Shown piece after piece: positions 8,869-16,906 of a stretch of 64,000 nt of DNA. The notes beneath the pieces were generated by a model. It saw nothing but the letters and a program-made list of their open reading frames with translations, ran no database searches and had not been told where the DNA came from. Each line of letters begins with the position of its first letter. The stretch's first letter is position 1. The stretch is from Sphingobacteriales bacterium (GTDB lineage: Bacteria > Bacteroidota > Bacteroidia > Chitinophagales > Chitinophagaceae): positions 248,001 to 312,000 of the forward strand of contig JACRLZ010000004.1 of the NCBI GenBank assembly GCA_016235125.1, given 5' to 3'. The translations under genes were made by a program, and so were the position numbers.

Positions 8869-9198
8869 TTACAACATATATCCCTGAAAGCTTAACCAGC
8901 CTGTAATTCCCCCGCAGAGCCAGCCTGACTGAAACCCTTTTTGTTTTAATAAATCAGCAGCCTGTGCCGAACGGCCTCCGCCTTTGCCACAAACAGTGAT
9001 GATGAATGAATCGTTTGACAATAATTCAAAACTCCTTTCAAGTTCAGTTACAGGAATATTAATAGCACCGGGAATATGTTCCCCCATAAATTCATCGGAT
9101 GACCTTACATCCACGACTAAAAAACTTTTATCCTGCTGCAATAAAAGTCTTTTCAGTTCTTCCTGTGCAACGCATGGTTGTGCTGCCATCTCTTCCAT
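8869..9198 (-). CDS. Rhodanese-like sulfurtransferase
   Basis: A 109-residue single-domain rhodanese. Family features are VVDVRSSDEF (27-36), GEHIPGAINIP (39-49) and the active-site loop CGKGGGRS with Cys70, which would carry the persulfide. It is the last gene of the sulfide operon that begins with the ArsR regulator at 13048. Its 5' end overlaps the MFS gene by 71 bases in another frame. No later ATG would keep a full rhodanese domain, so the overlap seems real unless a non-ATG start is used. The likely role is to move sulfane sulfur from polysulfide or persulfide produced by the SQR. Confidence 0.88.
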   Translation of the reverse strand: MEEMAAQPCVAQEELKRLLLQQDKSFLVVDVRSSDEFMGEHIPGAINIPVTELERSFELLSNDSFIITVCGKGGGRSAQAADLLKQKGFQSGWLCGGITGWLSFQGYML

Positions 9199-10453
9199 CT
9201 TTTTTTATTTTATTTGAAATCCACCTGAAAATTTTTTTTGAATAATTATCAAGGCAGCGCATCCGGTAAAAAATTATCAGGGCCGATCCAATGGTAAGTA
9301 AGCCGATAATTATTATGGATGCATTTATGCCAAATGAATCGGCAATGATACCGGTAAGAATGGCGCCGATGGCATAACCCATATCACGCCAAAGCCGGAA
9401 GATGCCAAGACTATGCGCCCTGTCGGATGGATGTGTATTCTCAGCCACCGTAGCAAGAAAAGTAGGATACACCAAAGCAGTACCAATGCCCAGCAAAGCT
9501 GAAAGAACAATAAATGTTGCCATGCTGTTTGCCAATACTAAAACCAATAAAGCAATACCCTGCAACAGCATACCAAGAAAGAGTAAATCTTTTTTGCAGA
9601 AATAATCGGCCATTCTTCCAGTAAACAACTGCCCGATTCCCCACACAGCAGGATATACAGCAGTAACAACCCCGATTTCTGCAATACTGAAACCCTTTGA
9701 CGCAAGCAGAATCGGGAAAATGCCCCATGCCATTCCATCATTCAGGTTGTTGATTAAACCTGCCTGTGTGACTGAGCCGAGATTTTTATTCTTCCAGGTG
9801 GTATCCCAGAAAATGTTTTTCAGTTTGGGCACTTTGCTGCTAAGAGTTTCATGCGATACATGATGCCTTGTATCTTTTACAAACAACCAACTTCCAAAAA
9901 ATCCGGCAAGCGCCAGTGCAATACCTATATAAAACGGGTAAGGCCGCAAACCATATTCAGAAGCAATCCATCCGGTGAAGAATGCAACCAGTGCCACCGC
10001 AACATACCCGGCAAATTCATTTAAACCCATGGCATAGCCTCTTTGTTTTTCTCCCACCAGGTCTATTTTCATTACCACCGTGCTGCTCCATGTAAGACCC
10101 TGGTTGATGCCGAGTAAAATATTGGCGCCAATGATCCAGTTCCAGCTATCGGCAAACATCAGGATGAATGGGACAGGAATACCGATGAGCCATCCAATAG
10201 TGAGCAGATTTTTTCTCCCGATTTTATTGGCCCATGCGCCGGTAAAATAATTAGTGAGGGCTTTAACTATTCCAAAAACAATAATGAAAGAAAGAATAGC
10301 GGTTTTGGCAGCGATATGAAATTCCGCTTCGGCAATGCGGGGCAGAATGGTACGTTCCAGCCCTACCATGCCGCCTACAAATGCATTGATGACGACGAGT
10401 AACCAGAACTGCCGCCAGTTTTCTTTCAAACCTAACCGCACATATTTTGTCAT
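9128..10453 (-). CDS. MFS transporter
   Basis: A 441-residue major facilitator with about 12 hydrophobic segments. The GRMADYF segment near the middle is the cytoplasmic loop motif, and the second half shows RLWRDMGYAIGAIL. Transmembrane sequence ends near residue 410. The last 30 or so residues (KKDGRDGSTTMRCTGRTEKT) are hydrophilic and are read from DNA that also encodes the start of rhodanese, so they are probably a chance extension. It lies between a DsrE gene (16-base gap) and rhodanese in the sulfide operon. The cargo cannot be told from sequence; export of a sulfur oxyanion or a methylated sulfur compound is only a guess from context. Confidence 0.88.
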   Translation of the reverse strand: MTKYVRLGLKENWRQFWLLVVINAFVGGMVGLERTILPRIAEAEFHIAAKTAILSFIIVFGIVKALTNYFTGAWANKIGRKNLLTIGWLIGIPVPFILMFADSWNWIIGANILLGINQGLTWSSTVVMKIDLVGEKQRGYAMGLNEFAGYVAVALVAFFTGWIASEYGLRPYPFYIGIALALAGFFGSWLFVKDTRHHVSHETLSSKVPKLKNIFWDTTWKNKNLGSVTQAGLINNLNDGMAWGIFPILLASKGFSIAEIGVVTAVYPAVWGIGQLFTGRMADYFCKKDLLFLGMLLQGIALLVLVLANSMATFIVLSALLGIGTALVYPTFLATVAENTHPSDRAHSLGIFRLWRDMGYAIGAILTGIIADSFGINASIIIIGLLTIGSALIIFYRMRCLDNYSKKIFRWISNKIKKDGRDGSTTMRCTGRTEKTFIAAG

Positions 10454-10469
10454 TGGTTTCGTTTCAACA

Positions 10470-10823
10470 CTAAAAAGTTAATACTTTATCGCTTTCCGCC
10501 ACCCATTGCGTCAGCTCAGCCATATTACTGATTTCGGCGCCGGGTATCAGGGAAAGATCTTTTAATCCTCTCGCTTCTGCGCAACTGCCGCAAATTTTCA
10601 CTTTGGCTCCTTTGTTCAACGAGAACTTTAACATCCGTTCAATATTATAATAGCCACTAGGGGTCGTCTGATTTGCCATAGCACAGGCAGCAGCATCTGC
10701 CATCAGAAAAATCCTGACTTCCGCATCCTTGTGTTCTTTGCCAAGTTGGTTGGCGATGCGTAAAGCATTATATGCTTTTTCGCTTCCATAGGGAGCATCA
10801 TTAATGATAAATAAAATCTTCAT
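10470..10823 (-). CDS. DsrE/DsrF-like sulfur-relay protein
   Basis: A 117-residue DsrE-fold protein. The start MKILFIINDAPYGSEKAYNA is typical of the family, and the ICGSCAEARGL motif (Cys78, Cys81) marks the sulfur-carrying position of YchN/DsrE-type proteins. Such proteins bind or pass sulfane sulfur. It lies 17 bases downstream of the methyltransferase and 16 bases upstream of the MFS gene, all in the ArsR-SQR operon, so a role as sulfur acceptor or carrier for SQR products is a sound inference. No TusC or TusB partner is present, so a full Tus relay is not implied. Confidence 0.87.
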   Translation of the reverse strand: MKILFIINDAPYGSEKAYNALRIANQLGKEHKDAEVRIFLMADAAACAMANQTTPSGYYNIERMLKFSLNKGAKVKICGSCAEARGLKDLSLIPGAEISNMAELTQWVAESDKVLTF

Positions 10824-10840
10824 TTTTCCAGGATTTAAGG

Positions 10841-11479
10841 TTAAACAATTTTCCCGGCTTTGATGACTACAAAACCTCCTTTGCCATAACCGGGCATCGG
10901 TTCTTCTTCTACTGTTTCATTGTCGCCAACCAATGTTTGACAATATTCAAAATGTGAAAATCCAGCCTGTTGCAATAATTGTGTAATTTCTTCAGTGCTG
11001 TGAAAATGTGCATCCCTGTACCATGAATTGGTGGATTTCTCTGCTTCATATTTTTTCCCAAGCCTGCTGTCCTTATCAATCAACCCAACGATGAAAAGGC
11101 CGTTTCTTTTCAATACCCTGTATGCTTCATTGAATGCCTGAGGAATATTGTCGAGAAAACAAACGGTGGTCACCATCAGTGCATAATCAAACGACAAATC
11201 AAAAAAAGGTAATTCCTCGGCATTTGCTTTTACAACCCGAATACCCCTAGCCAGCGCCATCTGCGCCATGGAATGTGAAGGTTCAATGCCAATTGTTATT
11301 CCTAATTGTGATGCAAACCTTCCTGTACCCAGCCCGATTTCAATCCCCCGGCCTTCACCCGGAATGAATTTTTTTATTGCCTTTAATTCCGATTGGTATA
11401 ACCCCGTATGTCGTTCAAACCAGTTATCGTAATCATCGGCAAACTGATTGAATGCTCTTATGTTGGCAGGATTTGTCAT
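10841..11479 (-). CDS. Class I SAM-dependent methyltransferase in sulfide operon
   Basis: A 212-residue Methyltransf_11-type enzyme. Motif I is GIEIGLGTGRFA (about residues 46-57), the acidic second strand is GIEPSHSMAQMA, and the post-motif is VKANAEELPFFDLSFDYAL. The C-terminal tail PGYGKGGFVVIKA resembles a subgroup I associate with sulfur or anaerobe gene clusters. It lies between SQR (49-base gap) and DsrE. The substrate cannot be read from the sequence. In this setting methylation of sulfide or a thiol is possible, and a metalloid such as arsenite is an alternative given the ArsR-type regulator, although the arsenite-methyltransferase cysteine pattern is not seen. Confidence 0.85.
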   Translation of the reverse strand: MTNPANIRAFNQFADDYDNWFERHTGLYQSELKAIKKFIPGEGRGIEIGLGTGRFASQLGITIGIEPSHSMAQMALARGIRVVKANAEELPFFDLSFDYALMVTTVCFLDNIPQAFNEAYRVLKRNGLFIVGLIDKDSRLGKKYEAEKSTNSWYRDAHFHSTEEITQLLQQAGFSHFEYCQTLVGDNETVEEEPMPGYGKGGFVVIKAGKIV

Positions 11480-11528
11480 TTTATTTCATTATATACTTTT
11501 GACAAAATAGTTTTTCAATATTCCCATA

Positions 11529-12719
11529 TTATCCGTTTTGATATTCTGTGAACCACCATTCAAAAATCCGCTCAAACTCATGTTTTGCCTTCCGGGATTC
11601 TTTGGATGGCATTTGAAGCCTCACTATTGGATCAGGATAGCCATAAAAATCACCTGATCCCTCGGCAGCCATATTATCACCCACATCCACATAACATACT
11701 CCCTGACCATTAAAAGATGCTTTTGATTTTTCGCCTTTTATTTGTGCAACAATATTCCGGGCAACGGTGTGAGCCTCTTCTTCTGCAAAAACACCAGCCT
11801 TGGGAAGATATTTTCCATTAAATAATAGAATCCCTGTACTGTCCCCGATGGCATACACTCCGGGATATTTGGTTGTCAACTCTTCTATATTATCAAGTAT
11901 TTCCATTGTTTGCGGATGTACCGGAATATAACCTGATGAATTGATGAGCCCCGAATCTTTAATTGCTTTTGGGGCTCCATGAGGCGGGATGCCAATGAGT
12001 AAATCAAATTTTGCTTCCTTGTTGTTTGAAAAAATCATTTTCTGCTCTTCTATACTTGTAACAACATGTTCAGGATAAAATTTAATATTATGAGCATTCA
12101 GCATTTGCCGCAGAGCTTCACCTACCTGCTCACCGGCAGATGGCATAGGAAGTTTTTCGGGAGTATAGATAGAAATTTCTACCTCACTTCGTTTCCCTTT
12201 TTCACGCAGGAACCAGTCTGTAAGCATTGCTGCTTCATAGGGAGATGGCGGGCATCGGAAAGGAGTACGGGTAATAAGAAATGCAATTTTCCCTTTGCTG
12301 AAATCTTTTAGTTTTTGATGTATGTCAAACGATCCTTTTGTATCGAAAAGATTATGACAGTATTCCCCGAATCCAGAAATTTGCTCAGGATATAATTCAG
12401 CGCCAAGAGCAATTACAATGTAGTCGGCCCGGATGGTTTGGGTATTTGTGGTAACGGTTTTATTTACCGGGTCAATTTGAATCACCTCTTCGTTTAGAAT
12501 TTCGAGATCTTTCCGCATCAGGTTTTTCAAAGGGCTTTCGATGTATCTCAAGCCTTCGCTTTCCCCGGTAATCACTTTTAAAAAAGACGGATAAAAAACA
12601 AATGACTGCCCTTTTTCTATTACAATAATTCTGTGTTTCGGTGGCAACATACCACGAAGGGCATGGGCGGCCGTCAAACCACCCCACCCTGCGCCTAATA
12701 TCAATATTGTATTGCCCAT
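11529..12719 (-). CDS. sqr: Sulfide:quinone oxidoreductase-like FAD enzyme
   Basis: A 396-residue two-dinucleotide-fold flavoprotein. The FAD motif is ILGAGWGGLTAAHAL (residues 7-21), and the C-terminal FAD contact is VYAIGDSTGI (288-297). Three cysteines, Cys121, Cys156 (FRCPPSPYE) and Cys342 (GVCYVDVGD), sit at almost the spacing of the three catalytic cysteines of known SQRs (about 124, 156 and 347 in Aquifex). SQR oxidises sulfide to polysulfide and passes electrons to the quinone pool at the membrane. It starts 8 bases after the ArsR gene, so it is the first enzyme of the operon. Other members of the NDH-2/SQR superfamily are possible, but cysteines and neighbours favour SQR. Confidence 0.85.
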   Translation of the reverse strand: MGNTILILGAGWGGLTAAHALRGMLPPKHRIIVIEKGQSFVFYPSFLKVITGESEGLRYIESPLKNLMRKDLEILNEEVIQIDPVNKTVTTNTQTIRADYIVIALGAELYPEQISGFGEYCHNLFDTKGSFDIHQKLKDFSKGKIAFLITRTPFRCPPSPYEAAMLTDWFLREKGKRSEVEISIYTPEKLPMPSAGEQVGEALRQMLNAHNIKFYPEHVVTSIEEQKMIFSNNKEAKFDLLIGIPPHGAPKAIKDSGLINSSGYIPVHPQTMEILDNIEELTTKYPGVYAIGDSTGILLFNGKYLPKAGVFAEEEAHTVARNIVAQIKGEKSKASFNGQGVCYVDVGDNMAAEGSGDFYGYPDPIVRLQMPSKESRKAKHEFERIFEWWFTEYQNG

Positions 12720-12727
12720 AACCCTTT

Positions 12728-13048
12728 TTACATTTTTTCTAAAATCATGCGATGTTTTTTCAGGTTTTCAGTAAGCACTTCACGCATCAGGTCGCAGGCC
12801 TTAGCCACTTTTACAGAGCTGAGCCGGTAATAATTACAGGTACCTTCTTTTCTCATCCGGAGTATACCTTGTTTTACCATTACAGAAAGATGCTGGGATA
12901 AATTGGATTTGAGCCCGCCGGTAACACCCAAAATATCAGAAAAACAGAGTTCACCTTCCTGCAGTATATCAATAACTTCAATTCTTAACGGATGACTTAA
13001 TGCCTTGCATACCTCAGCATGCAGGCGAAATATTTCTTTTTGTACCAT
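12728..13048 (-). CDS. ArsR/SmtB-family repressor of the sulfide operon
   Basis: A 106-residue ArsR-family winged-helix protein: KALSHPLRIEVIDIL (residues 15-29), recognition helix region LKSNLSQHLSVMVKQGIL (46-63), then wing RKEGTCNYYRL. The classical metal motif ELCVCDL appears as ELCFSDI, with one cysteine lost, so it is unlikely to bind As or Cd in the standard way. The cysteines are Cys14, Cys35, Cys71 and Cys85. Together with the downstream SQR, DsrE and rhodanese genes, this suggests a persulfide sensor of the kind represented by SqrR and BigR, although the cysteine positions are not the same as in those proteins. The operator dyad lies immediately upstream. Confidence 0.88.
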   Translation of the reverse strand: MVQKEIFRLHAEVCKALSHPLRIEVIDILQEGELCFSDILGVTGGLKSNLSQHLSVMVKQGILRMRKEGTCNYYRLSSVKVAKACDLMREVLTENLKKHRMILEKM

Positions 13049-13052
13049 ACAA

Positions 13053-13086
13053 TTTGTTCATTTGTTCACAAATTTATGAACAAATG
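13053..13086. promoter_or_regulatory. ArsR operator: direct plus perfect inverted repeats
   Basis: CATTTGTTCA (13059-13068) and TGAACAAATG (13077-13086) form a perfect 10-bp inverted repeat with 8 bases between. A second direct copy of TTTGTTCA lies at 13053-13060. The block begins five bases upstream of the ArsR start codon, where a repressor would block the whole operon. Confidence 0.75.
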
Positions 13087-13190
13087 GCCGATAAAAATCA
13101 TCACAATTAAGAAAATGTGATATTTTGGCGCAAACGACTTAAGATTAACCAGCTTCAAATATATTATCAGTTCAACTGCCGCCCTGGATA

Positions 13191-13826
13191 CTATCCTTTA
13201 AACATGCTTAAAACAATTGGCTTCAACCCGGCAAAGAAAAACTCAACAGCTATCACCATTACTATCAGTCCCATTATCCGCATCATAACATTTATACCTG
13301 TCTGGCCAAGCAGGGTTATAAGTCTTGAAGAACTGTACAGGACCAGGTATGTCAGGAACATGATCAGAAAAATAACAACTATCAAAATGGTTTGTTTTTG
13401 AAATGTATTGGCATCCTCCATCAAAACGATGGCATTGGTAATGGCACCAGGGCCGCAAATCATGGGAATGGCAAGCGGTGTGATGGAAATATCACTTACA
13501 TAACTTTTTACTTCGCTGTCCTTGATTTTTACCTGCCCGAGCCTGGCCTGCAGCATATCCATGCCCATAAGAAAAAAAATTACTCCGCCCACTACCCTGA
13601 AACTATTTACGGAGATTCCAAAAAAATCAAATATCAACTGTCCTGCAAAAGCAAAGGCTATAGTGGTAAACAGAGAAATGATTGAAGCTTTTCTCGCCGT
13701 AGCATTTCTTGCTTCCACTGATAAATTGGAAGTCATTGCCATAAAAACGGGCATTGTTCCCAATGGGTTTATCAGTGTAAATAATGATGTGAAGCAGAGC
13801 AATCCGAATGAAATTGTTTCTGACAT
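13191..13826 (-). CDS. MarC-family (UPF0056) integral membrane protein
   Basis: A 211-residue protein with six membrane segments. MarC-family marks are LINPLGTMPVFMAMT (18-32), the central GGVIFFLMGMDML and ISITPLAIPMICGPGAI. Family members are inner-membrane proteins of uncertain function; an early link with multiple antibiotic resistance was not upheld. It lies upstream of the ArsR operon on the same strand, with the ArsR operator in the 142-base gap, so it is probably a separate transcription unit. Confidence 0.9.
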   Translation of the reverse strand: MSETISFGLLCFTSLFTLINPLGTMPVFMAMTSNLSVEARNATARKASIISLFTTIAFAFAGQLIFDFFGISVNSFRVVGGVIFFLMGMDMLQARLGQVKIKDSEVKSYVSDISITPLAIPMICGPGAITNAIVLMEDANTFQKQTILIVVIFLIMFLTYLVLYSSSRLITLLGQTGINVMMRIMGLIVMVIAVEFFFAGLKPIVLSMFKG

Positions 13827-13939
13827 ATCAGTTACTTTAAGTTTGGTAAGGAAAAGTCACCAGCTTTCATCCGGTAAAAAAAATTTTTTCACCCTGGTGT
13901 TATCATTTTAAGAAAATAAAGTATAATGATAAAAAAGTT

Positions 13940-15235
13940 CTACACAGGTAGCATAATCTTAATTTCAACTTTTTCCAGCGCCTGTTCAATATCCCAGATA
14001 AGGTCTTTATAATTTTCCACCCCGATAGAAAGCCGGATCATTTTTTGACCGATATGATAAAGTTCTTTCTCATCATCAGGAATGTCCACATGTGTCATGG
14101 TTGCCGGATGTTCCGCCAGGCTTTCGGTGCCGCCAAGGCTTACAGCCAGTTTGATATGCTTCAGATTATTCAAAAAGGTAAAGGCTTCCTGTTCGCCGCC
14201 GGCTATATCAAAGCTCAGCATGGCTCCATTGCTCAGGTATTGCCTTTTAAAAACCTCCCTTTGTTCAGGGTTGTTTTTTGCTGTATAACCCAGATAATAT
14301 ACCTTCTCCACTTTAGGATGTTTGGCCAGATAAGCCGCTACTTTTTCTGCGTTCGCAGCGGCAGCTTCCATCCGTAATTTTAATGTTTCCAGGCTGCGCA
14401 TCAGCAGCCAACTGGTATGCGGGTCAATCATAGTTCCAAAAAAAGTTCTTGTCTTTTTAATTTTGCCGATTATCTCTTTGTTTGCTACGGCTGCTCCTGC
14501 AATCACATCGCTGTGCCCGCCGATATACTTGGTCGCAGAATACAAAACAATATCAGCTCCATGTTTCAAAGGATGTTGCCACAGCGGGCCCATGTAAGTA
14601 TTATCAACCGCAACGAGCACTTTTCTATCGTCTCCGGAAAATTTCCCTGCTATGGCACTGCACATTTCAATATCAATAAGATCATTAGTTGGGTTGGCCG
14701 GCGTTTCCACATAAATCATTTTTAATCTCCTGCCATATTCATTCTTCACTAAAAGTTCTTCCACTTCTTTTTGGGTTTGCCCCGCATGGAAACCAACTAC
14801 TTCAATTCCGAAGTGAGTGAGGATATGATGAATGAATTTATGTGTGCCACCATAAACAGGGTTACTGTATAGCAGCACATCACCCGGACTGAGAAAAGTC
14901 AGCAGTGTGGTAGCAATAGCACTCATGCCACTTGAAAAAGCAGCTGCTGCCTCACCGCCGTCCCACAACTTTAACCTTTCTTCCAGTATCTCCATATCCG
15001 GATTATTGATGCGACTGTATATCAAACCCATCTCCTCGCCTTCATGACCTGGTTTTCCATACGCCATTTCAAAAAATGCTTTGCCTTCCTCAGCGCTGTT
15101 AAAGACAAAAGTGGATGTCTGGAAGATGGGGCATTTTACAGCGCCTTCGCTCAGTTCGGGTTTATAACCATATCCGAGCATCTGGGTTTCGGGGGCAAAA
15201 CGGGAGTTAGTCATGACTTCTGATTTAGGATACAA
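13940..15235 (-). CDS. PLP-dependent trans-sulfuration enzyme (cystathionine gamma-synthase/lyase or methionine gamma-lyase family)
   Basis: A 431-residue Cys/Met-metabolism PLP enzyme. The PLP lysine is Lys236 in YSATKYIGGHSDV. Other family blocks are YSRINNPD (73-80), FSSGMSAIAT (100-109), VETPANPTNDL and SLGGTESLAEHPATMTH near 370. It is longer than the usual 380-400 residues because of an N-terminal extension and a segment near 60 (KPGHEGEEMG). ATG codons occur at 15235 and 15214. It is divergent from an Lrp/AsnC regulator, which probably controls it. Exact activity (cystathionine synthesis, cystathionine cleavage or methionine cleavage) cannot be settled by eye. It may supply or remove sulfide in the same organism that carries the SQR operon. 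Confidence 0.9.
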   Translation of the reverse strand: MYPKSEVMTNSRFAPETQMLGYGYKPELSEGAVKCPIFQTSTFVFNSAEEGKAFFEMAYGKPGHEGEEMGLIYSRINNPDMEILEERLKLWDGGEAAAAFSSGMSAIATTLLTFLSPGDVLLYSNPVYGGTHKFIHHILTHFGIEVVGFHAGQTQKEVEELLVKNEYGRRLKMIYVETPANPTNDLIDIEMCSAIAGKFSGDDRKVLVAVDNTYMGPLWQHPLKHGADIVLYSATKYIGGHSDVIAGAAVANKEIIGKIKKTRTFFGTMIDPHTSWLLMRSLETLKLRMEAAAANAEKVAAYLAKHPKVEKVYYLGYTAKNNPEQREVFKRQYLSNGAMLSFDIAGGEQEAFTFLNNLKHIKLAVSLGGTESLAEHPATMTHVDIPDDEKELYHIGQKMIRLSIGVENYKDLIWDIEQALEKVEIKIMLPV

Positions 15236-15367
15236 ATTTTATATTTAAAGATTATTTTTCCATTGATTTTTGTCAATATAGAAAATAAATCTATTTTTAA
15301 ATATAATTAAAGACATATATTTTAAAAGGATTAAGCAGGCTAACTGCTTTTAGTAAAAAAATCTTTT
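15236..15367. promoter_or_regulatory. AT-rich divergent promoter region with leader hairpin
   Basis: This very AT-rich spacer between the trans-sulfuration gene and the Lrp gene contains repeated TATTTTTAAATA-like tracts of the kind Lrp proteins bind. A hairpin, AAGCAG (15333-15338) with CTGCTT (15344-15349), lies 19 bases before the Lrp start. Lrp autoregulation and control of the divergent gene are inferred. Confidence 0.4.
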
Positions 15368-15856
15368 ATGATTCAGCTTGACCATACCGATGTCCGCATC
15401 ATGCGATTGCTTCAAAACGATGCAAGACTTACCAACAAAGAGATAGCCGACAAAATTGGCAAAACCGTCACTCCTATTTATGAAAGAATAAAATGGCTGG
15501 AGCAGGAAGGATATATTCAGCGGTATGTGGCAGTACTGGATAAAAATAAGATTGATAAGAATCTTGTTGCGTTTACCAACGTACAATTAAAGGAACATTC
15601 TCACCCGATGCTGAAAGCCTTTGAAAGAGACATTGTAAAATTCTCCGAAGTAATGGAATGCAATCACATGACCGGTATCTATGACTACTTATTGAAAGTT
15701 GTGGTAAAAGACATGAATGAGTACCAAAGCTTTATTGTAAACAAGCTGGCCAAGTTGCCGAATATTGGCACAGTGCAAAGCGGATTTGTAATGACAGAAG
15801 TAAAACAAGAAACGGCTTACACAATTTCACTGCCCGAAAAGAAGAATAAAAAATGA
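15368..15856 (+). CDS. Lrp/AsnC-family transcriptional regulator
   Basis: A 162-residue Lrp-family protein: N-terminal HTH (residues 6-50, with DVRIMRLLQNDARLTNKEIA and IYERIKWLEQEGYI) and a C-terminal RAM ligand-binding domain (about 65-150, with GIYDYLLKVVVKDMNEY and VQSGFVMTEVK). It is divergent from the trans-sulfuration enzyme, so an amino-acid-responsive control of that gene, probably by methionine or cysteine, is likely. Length and domain layout are normal apart from a short lysine-rich tail. Confidence 0.92.
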   Translation: MIQLDHTDVRIMRLLQNDARLTNKEIADKIGKTVTPIYERIKWLEQEGYIQRYVAVLDKNKIDKNLVAFTNVQLKEHSHPMLKAFERDIVKFSEVMECNHMTGIYDYLLKVVVKDMNEYQSFIVNKLAKLPNIGTVQSGFVMTEVKQETAYTISLPEKKNKK

Positions 15857-15887
15857 TATTTATTTAACTATATCCTTAAAAAATCAT

Positions 15888-16823
15888 TTAATCAAAATTG
15901 TGATTATAATAATAGACATATCTTATTGTTTCCAGGTTTTTCTGTGAGTAATAATAAACAGTGATTCTGTTTTTATTTTTATTAACAGATTTGCAATTCT
16001 CAGTGATTGAGTTTACAATTAATTCACTCATTTTGCTTAAATGAATTCCCGATGCTACATATTTCGCTTTACTGACATACCCCATATTCACAAACCCCTG
16101 ATCTAAAAAGTAATAATAATCTTTATAATTAAGCTCCTTCTGATCAACTTCCACTTTGCCACTGTCCAGGTAGTTAAACACTATATAATCCGTAGTGCCC
16201 CAGCCCTGATTCTTCTTATGGACAGTTTTGTACTCGTATTTAGTAAGCTTATTTCCTTGTACATCCATTCCCCCCGGGGATAAACCTGTGAGTCTTCTTT
16301 TATCCTTAATACTTGTTACCATAGGTTCCTGGCAGCTAATCCTGGTTAACCTGTTATTTTTATATTCAAATGAAATTTGCTTATACGTCTCCCAGCCATT
16401 TTTAATCTTATTTTGAATTAATACTTGATGAAACTGACTCTGGTCATTATAATAATAGGTTTCCCTGAACTTGAGGTTCGTTTTCCCGTTTGTACTTTGA
16501 TTATTTGAATCGGGATCCGGGATCATTACGTTTACTGTGCTTAATTTTCCTTCTTGATCAAATTCATAATTATATTCCTGCAAAGGATTATTATTCCAGG
16601 TTTGTGTAACATTGTTCCAACTGAAAATACAGGATCGGGTTAATTGTTGATCCTGATAATACCTGACAAATTTTTTATTTCCCCCCCAGCTTGAATATTT
16701 AATACAGGAGTCAAAATCAGCAGGTACACAAGAATGGAAGTATTCATAATTCAACTCAATCTGGGCATTAGAAACCCAGGTAACAATAAACACAAGGAAT
16801 ATGCTGCAATGAAACTTTTTCAT
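15888..16823 (-). CDS. Secreted hypothetical protein with repeated Tyr/Asn-rich strands
   Basis: A 311-residue protein with a signal peptide (MKKFHCSIFLVFIVTWVSNAQ, cut after SNA-Q). The mature part is rich in Tyr, Asn and aromatic strands, with short repeated units such as YNYEFDQEGKLSTV and ISFEYKNNRLTRI that resemble the recurring YD-type β-strands of many secreted Bacteroidota proteins. I do not recognise a family. It ends 31 bases from the end of the Lrp gene (convergent) and shares no obvious operon. Confidence 0.7.
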   Translation of the reverse strand: MKKFHCSIFLVFIVTWVSNAQIELNYEYFHSCVPADFDSCIKYSSWGGNKKFVRYYQDQQLTRSCIFSWNNVTQTWNNNPLQEYNYEFDQEGKLSTVNVMIPDPDSNNQSTNGKTNLKFRETYYYNDQSQFHQVLIQNKIKNGWETYKQISFEYKNNRLTRISCQEPMVTSIKDKRRLTGLSPGGMDVQGNKLTKYEYKTVHKKNQGWGTTDYIVFNYLDSGKVEVDQKELNYKDYYYFLDQGFVNMGYVSKAKYVASGIHLSKMSELIVNSITENCKSVNKNKNRITVYYYSQKNLETIRYVYYYNHNFD

Positions 16824-16906
16824 AACAAATTAATTTAGGTTATAAAAAAAATTCATTCGTAGGGAGGGATCTGCGGAGAAACTGATATCTAAGATAAGAA
16901 TTATAA

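Noticed and set aside
15236..15367. SAM or other riboswitch before the trans-sulfuration gene
   Set aside because: The region is AT-rich without the conserved helices of known SAM riboswitches; divergent Lrp control explains it better.
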